Below are positions 1 to 5,055 of a stretch of DNA of 5,585 bases, piece after piece; position 1 is the first letter of the stretch, and every line of letters starts with the position of its first letter. A program made the position numbers and the translations under genes. Source of the DNA: Opitutia bacterium (GTDB taxonomy: Bacteria; Verrucomicrobiota; Verrucomicrobiia; Opitutales; Coraliomargaritaceae); the NCBI GenBank assembly GCA_003503355.1, contig DOCS01000043.1:1-5585 (forward strand), in the 5' to 3' direction. A model generated the notes under the pieces. The model saw only the letters and a list, made by a program, of their open reading frames with translations, was not told the origin of the DNA and ran no database searches.

Positions 1-223
1 GTTCGGCGGACAAAGCTTCCGCGAGGATGTGTTACCGAAAATGGAAACGCTGGCGCAATGGCGCGGAGAACTCGGCCTCAGCTACCGACTAGAAGTCGAT
101 GGCGGGGTTGATCTCAAAACCGCAAGTGCCTGCACCTCGCGTGGCGTGGACACACTCGTCGCCGGCACCGCATTTTTCAAGGCCGCCGACCGCAAAGCAT
201 TCAACGCTGCGGTCACTGCGTAG
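1..223 (+). CDS. rpe: Ribulose-phosphate 3-epimerase, C-terminal fragment (5' end outside window)
   Basis: This is the last 73 residues of a cytoplasmic TIM-barrel enzyme that interconverts D-ribulose 5-phosphate and D-xylulose 5-phosphate in the pentose phosphate and Calvin pathways. The reading frame is open from base 2 and ends at TAG 221-223. The fragment opens with FGGQSF, the end of the family's PGFGGQ phosphate-binding loop. It continues to LEVDGGVDLKTA, where the Asp of VDGG is the family's second catalytic acid/base, and then VAGTAFF, the closing phosphate-binding turn. The family is usually about 220 residues, so roughly two thirds lie upstream of the window. Spacing and motif order show no frameshift or truncation at the C-terminus. 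No gene follows it closely on the same strand, so it is probably the last gene of its transcript. The family call is secure; the organism-specific role is inferred from the family. Confidence 0.93.
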   Translation, partial: FGGQSFREDVLPKMETLAQWRGELGLSYRLEVDGGVDLKTASACTSRGVDTLVAGTAFFKAADRKAFNAAVTA

Positions 224-228
224 CTTTT
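206..228 (+). terminator. Weak rho-independent terminator overlapping the rpe stop codon
   Basis: GCTGCG (206-211) can pair with CGTAGC (219-224), five Watson-Crick pairs plus one G-U, around a seven-base loop. TTTT follows immediately at 225-228. The 3' arm contains the TAG stop codon. The stem is short and the T tract modest, so this is a plausible but weak terminator. Confidence 0.35.
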
Positions 229-479
229 AGTCCATTTTGATGTGGTTTCTGACCATCCATTCAATCCGCAAATCACTGGTACACGTTAAGCGCAAAAACG
301 ACGATCCACGTACGACAGCGAAATCATGGCGATCTAACTTCTACCAAATGTTGGCCTGCCCAAGAGACTTGAAAGGCAAATCTGTCGGCAGAGCAATGCA
401 AGCCTCGTCGATCGCTTGCTCATCAACGATACAGTACGTTCTGGGCCATGCATGAAGCAACCCATTGATTGGCGTGCGC
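224..479. other. Convergent intergenic region without a convincing gene
   Basis: These 256 bases separate the 3' ends of rpe (plus) and the response regulator (minus). An open frame at 237-455 has no recognisable domain, has a basic, unordered composition and lacks a ribosome binding site, so it is not called. A small inverted repeat, GCAAGC (398-403) with GCTTGC (414-419), could form a hairpin with a ten-base loop. It has no T tract on either strand. Nothing else was seen. Confidence 0.5.
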
Positions 480-1151
480 TTAGTGCTTCTGGTGCGAGAC
501 CTCAGTCCAATCCAGACCGCCCTTGAACTTCACCAAACCTTTCTCCAACGCGAAACGCATAAGACTCGATTCATCACTAATATTGAGCTTCTTCATCGCA
601 TTTTTCTTATGACGACGCACAGTACACTCACTAACCTGTAATTCCTGAGCGGATGTCTTGAGATCATGCCCTAGGGCAATTAAGCGAACGGCATGAAACT
701 CACGCTCCGTAAGTAGTTTGTAATACGCGAGAGGATCTTCCCACATCTTAGCAATCTGCTTTTGGGCATTGGCAGAATAATACGGATACCCAGCTGAGAC
801 TTCATTAATTGCGGCAAATAGGACCTCGAGCGATAGTTCCTTCTTATCGACGAATCCCAACACTCCACTACGCGTGACTTCGCGGATCGTGTAATCGTCA
901 CACTCACTCGAAAAAATCAGAATTCGAATGTTTCGATCCAACTTAAGCATGCGTCGAGCCAAGCTTAAGCCATCTAGCTTGGGCAGCATCAGATCGAGAA
1001 CGACAAAGTCAAAGCTCGTCGCCTGAAAGAGTTCCCAAGCAGTTTCACCATCTCGGACCTCCTCGACGTGCTTGGATTCAAATTCAGCACCGAGCACACT
1101 CGCCACTACCTCGCTTAGTAGCGCTTCATCTTCTACTACCATCGATCTCAT
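480..1151 (-). CDS. NarL/FixJ-family response regulator (receiver + LuxR-type HTH)
   Basis: A cytoplasmic DNA-binding response regulator, probably the output of the divergent hybrid kinase. Counted from the chosen start (223 residues), the receiver spans about 1-115. It has the acidic pair in VVEDE (residues 5-9), the phosphoacceptor Asp53 in VVLDLMLP, switch Ser81 in IFSSE and the conserved Lys103 in FVDKKE. A linker leads to a LuxR-type helix-turn-helix at about 147-200, starting LTEREFHAVRLIALG, with recognition helix SECTVRRHKKNAMKKL. The frame stays open up to an ATG at 1190, adding 13 residues. The inner ATG (1149-1151) is preferred because it puts the first beta strand and Asp53 at the family's normal positions. 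Neither start has a ribosome binding site. The frame ends in TAA (480-482). Pairing with the adjacent kinase is inferred from divergent proximity. The target genes are unknown. Confidence 0.9.
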   Translation of the reverse strand: MRSMVVEDEALLSEVVASVLGAEFESKHVEEVRDGETAWELFQATSFDFVVLDLMLPKLDGLSLARRMLKLDRNIRILIFSSECDDYTIREVTRSGVLGFVDKKELSLEVLFAAINEVSAGYPYYSANAQKQIAKMWEDPLAYYKLLTEREFHAVRLIALGHDLKTSAQELQVSECTVRRHKKNAMKKLNISDESSLMRFALEKGLVKFKGGLDWTEVSHQKH

Positions 1152-1260
1152 ACACTTGAAAACATTAAATAACGTAACTGTGCGAGGCATATTATCTATT
1201 TCTTTAATACCGCACTAAATTGAGCCACGACTTTTACACCAGACATACAGCCTACGTACT

Positions 1261-1286
1261 ATCGAGTTATTCTAAAATGACTCGAT
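1261..1286. repeat. 11-bp-armed inverted repeat, candidate operator
   Basis: ATCGAGTTATT (1261-1271) is the reverse complement of AATGACTCGAT (1276-1286) except for one position, which would be a T-G wobble in a transcript. The spacer is CTAA. It lies 110 bases upstream of the preferred response-regulator start. The size and symmetry fit a dimeric HTH protein binding site. As RNA it would form an 11-pair hairpin if the regulator transcript starts upstream of it. Confidence 0.6.
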
Positions 1287-1338
1287 CACAACCTCTCGAA
1301 TTTAACGCTTCCAACTGCTCAGACGAAATAAAACCTAC

Positions 1339-1366
1339 CTGAAGCCCATAGGAAGCCCCTGAACCC
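1339..1366. repeat. Helically phased short direct repeats
   Basis: GAAGCCC occurs at 1341-1347 and again at 1352-1358, exactly 11 bp apart. A degenerate third copy, GAACCC, is at 1361-1366. One-turn phasing is typical of tandem activator sites, but the units are short and could be chance. Confidence 0.3.
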
Positions 1367-1486
1367 TAGACCATTTTCACTGCGATTACACATGGGCTGT
1401 CTCTGTATGGTTCACTCGCGAAATCAATAGCCCCTTAGGTGACTTGAAGTATAAACTAAACGGTTGATAGGCGGCTGGTTCTGATT

Positions 1487-1515
1487 TTGGCAGACTGTTA
1501 ATATTAACAACTAAT
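1487..1515 (+). promoter_or_regulatory. Candidate promoter for the sensor locus with a palindrome in its spacer
   Basis: TTGGCA (1487-1492, five of six matches to the -35 consensus) is followed by a 17-bp spacer and ACTAAT (1510-1515, four of six matches to the -10). Transcription would begin near 1522 and leave a leader of about 117 bases before the ATG at 1639. The -10 is poor, and AT-rich DNA offers alternatives, so this is tentative. Confidence 0.35.
1496..1509. promoter_or_regulatory. Perfect 14-bp palindrome, candidate operator
   Basis: TGTTAATATTAACA is its own reverse complement. It occupies the last 14 bases of the spacer between the candidate -35 and -10 elements, a position where a bound repressor would block polymerase. 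The cognate protein is unknown. The adjacent regulator is one candidate by proximity only. Confidence 0.45.
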
Positions 1516-1572
1516 AGATGAGCAAAAAACCCGTTTTTTAAATATATTTTTTACATTTACCATTGCAAGATA

Positions 1573-1618
1573 TCTGACGGAAGACAAATTAGACTTTACT
1601 TTGCACAGAACCGTCAGA
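1573..1618. repeat. 8-bp inverted repeat just upstream of the sensor start
   Basis: TCTGACGG (1573-1580) and CCGTCAGA (1611-1618) are exact reverse complements separated by 30 bases. The right arm ends 20 bases before the ATG at 1639. In an mRNA this would make an eight-pair stem with a 30-base loop in the leader. In DNA it could be a paired protein-binding site. The arms are the most GC-rich segments of an otherwise AT-rich leader. Confidence 0.45.
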
Positions 1619-1638
1619 ATCAGCCCTTTAATGAAAAA

Positions 1639-2124
1639 ATGAAACAATTTTTCATTAACTGCTTACCTCAGAGGCGCCGAACATCGTTCCACGGCATGAT
1701 CTGGTCGCTGTTTTTTTCAACGACGACCTTTGCCTCTTCATTTGAATACTACGATGAAGCCAGAACGGCTCAGTATCGGGCCAACGAAAGGGATGCCCAC
1801 AGATCCGTGGCTAGCGAAATCAACTTCACAGTGGAACGTTCGGCCCACATGCCTACAACAGGTCATACGCCTGACGATACATTACAGGTTGCAAAAAATT
1901 ATCAGGATCGCATCAGCCTGAACAGCACCGCACCCATCGAGCGATGGCAAAAACAAGCCGACCTGCGTCAACCGCTCAATACTAAGAATGGGCGTCATCT
2001 CGGTGCGCTTTCATATTTCGAAGCGCAGAAGGCAATCCGATTAAGCGCGAGCGCTCGCCTACTTGTGTCCGAGAGACAATCGACTCGTCTGAGTATCACA
2101 ATCCCCCACCCTACCAAACCGTGA
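1639..2124 (+). CDS. Secreted protein of unknown family; probable periplasmic sensor part of the following kinase
   Basis: A 161-residue protein of no family I recognise. It has a signal peptide: a basic n-region (Lys2, Arg12-Arg14), a hydrophobic core at about 20-32 (MIWSLFFSTTTFA) and a probable cleavage after Ala32 (TFA-SS). No lipobox is seen. The remaining 129 or so residues are polar and should lie in the periplasm. The C-terminal part looks beta-rich (ARLLVSERQSTRLSITIPHP), like the strands that precede the membrane segment in sensor kinases with periplasmic domains. The gene ends in TGA directly before the ATG of the kinase, in the same frame, so it may be the detached N-terminal half of that protein. 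It lacks a ribosome binding site; a three-codon frame (ATG 1631 to TGA 1642) overlaps its start. The signal peptide makes the ATG at 1639 a good start. Coding status is likely; the ligand is unknown. Confidence 0.75.
   Translation: MKQFFINCLPQRRRTSFHGMIWSLFFSTTTFASSFEYYDEARTAQYRANERDAHRSVASEINFTVERSAHMPTTGHTPDDTLQVAKNYQDRISLNSTAPIERWQKQADLRQPLNTKNGRHLGALSYFEAQKAIRLSASARLLVSERQSTRLSITIPHPTKP
2122..2124 (+). other. In-frame TGA separating sensor part from kinase
   Basis: Frame 1 is open from 1639 to 3756 except for this one TGA, which is followed immediately by ATG (2125-2127). The codon is one transition from TGG (Trp) or CGA (Arg). The upstream bases (ACCCTACCAAACCG) contain no ribosome binding site for the ATG. 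See the finding for the alternatives. Confidence 0.85.
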
Positions 2125-3756
2125 ATGCATATTGAACACGTCATACTGACCTCTGGTTTTATTGCAGCACTCGCAACCTTGTGGAGTTTACGCCTACACA
2201 AACGCAATCTGCTACTGAGGCAAATCGTCAAGCAGAGGACGGTTGCTCTAAAGCAGCGCCAGAGCGAATTAATTGAAAGCAATCAAGTAAAGCAGGACTT
2301 TCTGGCCTGCATGAGCCATGAAATCCTCAATCCGCTCAATGGCATCCTAGACATCTCCCGCCTGATGCGCGATGATATCACGCATACCGAACAAACCTCG
2401 GCACGAGTCAAGCAACTCTATTCATGTGCCAATCACCTCAGCCAATTACTTCGCCAAACACTCGATTGTGCTAGCCTCGAATCAACACAGATCAGTGTTC
2501 GGCAGGTGCCATTTGATGCGCCCGAACTGGTGACCGAAGTCATCGACATGCACCGCAGTTTAGCCGAGAAGAAAGGCCTGCAACTAGAGCTACAACTACC
2601 TGAAGTGACATATGAATGGATCGGCGACCCTGTGCTACTTCGACAGGTACTCATCAACTTGGTATCCAATGCGGTCAAATACACCTCAACAGGCCATGTG
2701 ACGATCGGCCTTAACTATTGCACTGAGGGCACTACCATTCGTGCGAATTTCGTGGTCACTGATTCCGGCCCAGGTATCCCGAAAGACAAACATCGCTACA
2801 TCTTTGAAAAATTTACCCGGCTATCAAAGCCCGGCGAAAACCAAGCCTACGGAACCGGGCTCGGCCTCGCGATTGCCTCCGAAATAACTCGCTTACTGAA
2901 CGGTTCCTTGGATATAGACTCGCGCATCGAAAGCGGCGCTCGTTTCTCTCTCAAACTCCCCTTGACTCTTGGCAAACAGATGACTCGTCATACCAAACAG
3001 CCAGCGCCTAGCTGCCACGGCCCTCATATCCGACCAAAGGTCCTCATCGCCGACGATATGGACTTCAACCGCGATATCATGAAACAAGTTCTCGAGGAGC
3101 ATGGAGCCGAGGTCGTCGAGGTCCTCGATGGCACGCAGGCACTGCAAGCACTCGAGCAATTCGACTTCGACATGGCTATGTTGGACATTAACATGCCGAA
3201 TTTAAGCGGCATCGAGGTGGTCAAGGCCGCGCTATCGAGGCGTGACATACGTGCCCCGACATTCGTCGCAGTAACTGCTCACGCCACTGCTACGATCGAA
3301 GCGCGCTGCATAAAGGCTGGCTTTGATCACTTCATTCAGAAGCCGCTCAACTTCAACGCAATCAAAGCGCTGGTGGACCAGACACGCCCTGTAGAAAAAA
3401 CGACCACACCTAGCGCAGATGACAGCCTACTCAATTATCTAGCGAGCAAGAATGGGGACAGTGCCGCGAAACTACAAGCCCGCTACCACGCAGCCTTTAG
3501 CACAGAACTGGAGCACCTGCGCGAGGCACTTCATGGCAGTCATCCGCGCGCAAAACACGACTCTCTACATAAACTCAAAGGACTAACCTATTTACGAAAA
3601 GACCCTGTGGTGATCAATCTACTGGAATCCATTTCGACTGCGGTCACAACAGACGCACCGATCGACGCATTCGTCGGGTTTTGCGATCAATTAAAAGACT
3701 ACACCGAAAAGATGCGCAGCGATACAGCGATCACAAGCAGCAGCAGTCTGCGCTAA
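2125..3756 (+). CDS. Hybrid sensor histidine kinase (TM, HisKA, HATPase, receiver, Hpt-like)
   Basis: An inner-membrane hybrid kinase of 543 residues. A single membrane segment (about 6-22) is followed by basic residues (Arg23, Lys26, Arg27), which places the kinase in the cytoplasm. A probable coiled coil (26-57, RQIVKQRTVALKQRQSEL) leads to HisKA with phospho-acceptor His65 in MSHEILNPLNGI. The ATPase domain has the N box (NLVSNAVKYT, Asn178 and Asn182), G1 (DSGPGI, 213-218), F box (FEKF, 227-230) and G2 (GTGLGLAI, 243-250). The receiver (about 304-420) has ADD (309-311), Asp354, Thr384 and Lys406. The tail (about 434-520) contains HKLKG with His482, an Hpt signature, though the surrounding helix is divergent. 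This makes a complete His-Asp-His relay, presumably ending on the divergent response regulator. No PAS or periplasmic sensor lies within this frame; that part is in the in-frame ORF just upstream. The ATG at 2125 has no ribosome binding site. Confidence 0.92.
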   Translation: MHIEHVILTSGFIAALATLWSLRLHKRNLLLRQIVKQRTVALKQRQSELIESNQVKQDFLACMSHEILNPLNGILDISRLMRDDITHTEQTSARVKQLYSCANHLSQLLRQTLDCASLESTQISVRQVPFDAPELVTEVIDMHRSLAEKKGLQLELQLPEVTYEWIGDPVLLRQVLINLVSNAVKYTSTGHVTIGLNYCTEGTTIRANFVVTDSGPGIPKDKHRYIFEKFTRLSKPGENQAYGTGLGLAIASEITRLLNGSLDIDSRIESGARFSLKLPLTLGKQMTRHTKQPAPSCHGPHIRPKVLIADDMDFNRDIMKQVLEEHGAEVVEVLDGTQALQALEQFDFDMAMLDINMPNLSGIEVVKAALSRRDIRAPTFVAVTAHATATIEARCIKAGFDHFIQKPLNFNAIKALVDQTRPVEKTTTPSADDSLLNYLASKNGDSAAKLQARYHAAFSTELEHLREALHGSHPRAKHDSLHKLKGLTYLRKDPVVINLLESISTAVTTDAPIDAFVGFCDQLKDYTEKMRSDTAITSSSSLR

Positions 3757-3785
3757 AATTGCTCCGTCAAGCGACTCGTTTTTTA

Positions 3786-3813
3786 ATGACAGCCTGCGTT
3801 ATGTTTTTATATT
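3786..3813 (+). promoter_or_regulatory. Candidate sigma70-like promoter for the cupin gene
   Basis: ATGACA (3786-3791, five of six -35 matches) and TATATT (3808-3813, five of six -10 matches) are separated by 16 bp. The expected transcription start, about seven bases past the -10, falls at the cupin ATG (3821). That would make the mRNA leaderless. The 64-base gap after the kinase gene has no other feature apart from a T6 tract (3779-3784) with no stable stem before it. Confidence 0.5.
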
Positions 3814-3820
3814 TAAACCT

Positions 3821-4180
3821 ATGATTAATAATGTTCACGAGATCGTCCCCGAGATAGCCGAAAACGTGCGCGGTGGCAACGGAACCGCCTATGCCCACAA
3901 ACTCCTGGATCTGTACCCTGGGAGCGCGATTAAGAGTGTTGGCGTCGTCCGCCTCGATCCTGGCGCTAGTGTCGGGGCACATTCTCACAATGGTGATGAG
4001 GACTTTTACTACTGCATTTCGGGCACGGGGATCGTGGTCGACAACGGAGTCGAGCATGCCTTTACGCCCGGCACGTTACAAATCACTCGCGATGGAGAGA
4101 CACAAGCCATCCGCAATACCGGCGAGACGGAATTGGTTTTCCTCGGTGCGCTGATTGCCACACCTAGCGAATTCAAGTAA
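3821..4180 (+). CDS. Small single-domain cupin protein
   Basis: A 119-residue cytoplasmic protein made of one cupin beta-barrel. The first cupin motif is clear: Gly48, then His54, His56 and Glu60 in AHSHNGDEDFYYCISGTG (53-70), which provide three of the usual four metal ligands. The second motif runs from PG (83-84) to IRNTG (97-101). There the usual fourth ligand His seems to be replaced by Gln95 (GETQAIRN). Cupins of this size include isomerases, dioxygenases and sugar-binding or regulatory proteins, so no reaction can be assigned. The start is the only ATG in frame that gives a full-length domain; no ribosome binding site precedes it. It stands alone, 64 bases after the kinase gene with its own candidate promoter, and converges with trmL. 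A role in the signalling system is not supported by anything in the sequence. Confidence 0.88.
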   Translation: MINNVHEIVPEIAENVRGGNGTAYAHKLLDLYPGSAIKSVGVVRLDPGASVGAHSHNGDEDFYYCISGTGIVVDNGVEHAFTPGTLQITRDGETQAIRNTGETELVFLGALIATPSEFK

Positions 4181-4183
4181 CTC

Positions 4184-4215
4184 GCTCGTCGTTGCGGCTC
4201 GACGTGAGCGCCGCA
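4184..4215. repeat. Overlapping alternative hairpins after the cupin stop
   Basis: GCTCGTCG (4184-4191) can pair with CGAC (4200-4203) plus GAGC (4206-4209) across a two-base bulge. TGCGGC (4193-4198) can instead pair with GCCGCA (4210-4215). The two folds share bases and exclude each other. They begin four bases past the cupin stop. No T tract follows, so a classical terminator is not supported. Confidence 0.4.
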
Positions 4216-4232
4216 TCAGGACCTCGAGCGCA

Positions 4233-4274
4233 TGCCCCCGATCCAACAAAGCGCCGACGTCGGCAATGGGGGCA
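4233..4274. repeat. Nested inverted repeats in the cupin-trmL convergent gap
   Basis: The outer arms TGCCCCC (4233-4239) and GGGGGCA (4268-4274) are exact complements. They enclose a perfect 12-bp palindrome, GCCGACGTCGGC (4253-4264). As RNA this gives a seven-pair outer stem and a four-pair inner stem. There is no T run on either side. It may act as a 3'-end structure for one or both convergent transcripts. Confidence 0.5.
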
Positions 4275-4313
4275 GATCATCCGAACATCTGAACTCTTAG
4301 GTTTATTGCAAGG

Positions 4314-4330
4314 CTGTGCACGTCGCACAG
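4314..4330. repeat. Short hairpin downstream of trmL
   Basis: CTGTGC (4314-4319) pairs with GCACAG (4325-4330) around a five-base loop. It lies 40 bases past the trmL stop on the minus strand. No T tract follows on either strand, so a terminator role is only possible. Confidence 0.35.
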
Positions 4331-4369
4331 GCAAAAGATCGCTGTACCGCATCAATCAAGACTACCTTC

Positions 4370-4828
4370 TTATCCTATTGAGAGTTGCCGCAAAGCCTCG
4401 TAAGTCGCGATGCCCGCGGAGGTGGACAAATTCAAGGAGCGCATCTTTGTATTCTTGTGGGGAATAGTCAGTCGCTGCCCCTCAAGCTCTGCATGTAGCC
4501 AGTCGGGTACGCCCTGCCCCTCACTACCGAAAACTAGCCCGTCGCCGTCCTGATAGCCCACATCCCAGTACACATTATCGGCTTTGGTCGTAAAAAGAAA
4601 AAGCCTTTGTGGCGCATGAGGACTGGCCTTAAACGCTGCCCAATCGTCGTGATGATGTACATCCAGCGAATGCCAATAGTCCATGCCGCTGCGCTTTAAG
4701 TGCTTATCCGTAATCGTAAAACCGAGCGGGTGAATCAAGTGTAAGCGCGTCTCAGTGATCGCGCAGAGTCGACCAATATTGCCGGTGTTTTGCGGAATTT
4801 CAGGATTATATAAAACGATGTGAAGCAT
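4370..4828 (-). CDS. trmL: tRNA (cytidine(34)-2'-O)-methyltransferase TrmL
   Basis: A 152-residue cytoplasmic SPOUT-class enzyme, close to the 157 residues of E. coli TrmL (YibK). The family uses S-adenosylmethionine to methylate the ribose 2'-OH of the wobble nucleotide (C34 or cmnm5U34) of tRNA-Leu isoacceptors. Visible signatures are NPEIPQNTGNIGRLCA (8-23), KRSGMDYW (45-52), the trefoil-knot cofactor site LVFGSEGQGVPDW (98-110) and MRSLNLSTSAGIATYEALRQ (129-148). All are in the expected order and complete. The ATG at 4826-4828 matches the family's N-terminus exactly (MLHIVLYNPEIPQN). The upstream bases contain no ribosome binding site. The gene is monocistronic in view: convergent with the cupin and divergent from glpK. 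The family assignment is secure; the exact tRNA target is taken from the family. Confidence 0.95.
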   Translation of the reverse strand: MLHIVLYNPEIPQNTGNIGRLCAITETRLHLIHPLGFTITDKHLKRSGMDYWHSLDVHHHDDWAAFKASPHAPQRLFLFTTKADNVYWDVGYQDGDGLVFGSEGQGVPDWLHAELEGQRLTIPHKNTKMRSLNLSTSAGIATYEALRQLSIG

Positions 4829-4886
4829 GACGAGGGAACCGAAAGTGATCTGGCATAAAAAGCGGGAGATGGCAACGTAACAGGAC

Positions 4887-4907
4887 GTGCTTCAGTTTCA
4901 CAAGCAC
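4887..4907. repeat. Small inverted repeat between trmL and glpK
   Basis: GTGCTT (4887-4892) and AAGCAC (4902-4907) are complementary with a nine-base spacer, about 60 bases upstream of trmL and 150 bases upstream of glpK. It could be an operator half-site pair or chance. Apart from the candidate glpK promoter, the 227-base divergent gap shows nothing else. Confidence 0.25.
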
Positions 4908-4990
4908 AGTTGTCGAACATTGATTTGAGCGCGCTACGCTTGCTGCACCACCCCGATCGACCGACGACCCGAGTGCCCGTATTCTAGGGT

Positions 4991-5019
4991 TTGACCATTC
5001 ATCAAACGATCTGCATACT
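4991..5019 (+). promoter_or_regulatory. Candidate sigma70-like promoter for glpK
   Basis: TTGACC (4991-4996, five of six -35 matches) is followed by a 17-bp spacer and CATACT (5014-5019, four of six -10 matches). The start would be near 5026 and leave a 30-base leader to the glpK ATG. The spacing is ideal and the position sensible, though the -10 is weak. Confidence 0.5.
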
Positions 5020-5055
5020 AATGGCATTCGGATCACGCCCCTGACCTGCAATCCC

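Larger units (their letters stand above)
1152..1638. other. Divergent regulatory region between response regulator and sensor locus
   Basis: These nearly 490 bases contain no credible coding frame and lie upstream of both signalling operons. The part from about 1497 to 1600 is markedly AT-rich, including A6-CCCG-T6 at 1524-1539 and a long A/T run to about 1560. The region holds an 11-bp-armed inverted repeat (1261-1286), a direct repeat with 11-bp period (1341-1358), a 14-bp perfect palindrome (1496-1509) and an 8-bp-armed inverted repeat (1573-1618). Such a density of dyads upstream of a response regulator and its kinase suggests regulator binding sites, possibly autoregulation. None matches a site I can name. 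No clear promoter for the minus-strand regulator was found. Confidence 0.6.

Noticed and set aside
398..419. Hairpin as a terminator for the minus-strand response regulator
   Set aside because: Six-pair stem with a ten-base loop and no T tract on the minus strand.
237..455. A 72-codon open frame on the plus strand between rpe and the response regulator
   Set aside because: No domain, no ribosome binding site and an implausible composition; it lies in a convergent gap and looks like chance.
1524..1539. A6-CCCG-T6 as a transcription terminator
   Set aside because: The stem would be only A-U pairs and so unstable. It lies upstream of the sensor gene with no gene before it on that strand, and is better viewed as AT-rich promoter DNA.
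2122..2165. Selenocysteine insertion at the in-frame TGA
   Set aside because: No stable hairpin of the bacterial SECIS type is visible directly after the TGA, and a sensor-kinase linker has no need for selenocysteine.
3766..3784. Terminator after the kinase gene (GTC-AAGC-GAC then T6)
   Set aside because: Only a three-pair stem precedes the T tract, with three unpaired bases between, so it is too weak to call.
4192..4467. A 91-codon plus-strand frame running from the convergent gap into trmL
   Set aside because: It overlaps the well-supported trmL antisense and a palindrome-rich spacer, and has no recognisable features.
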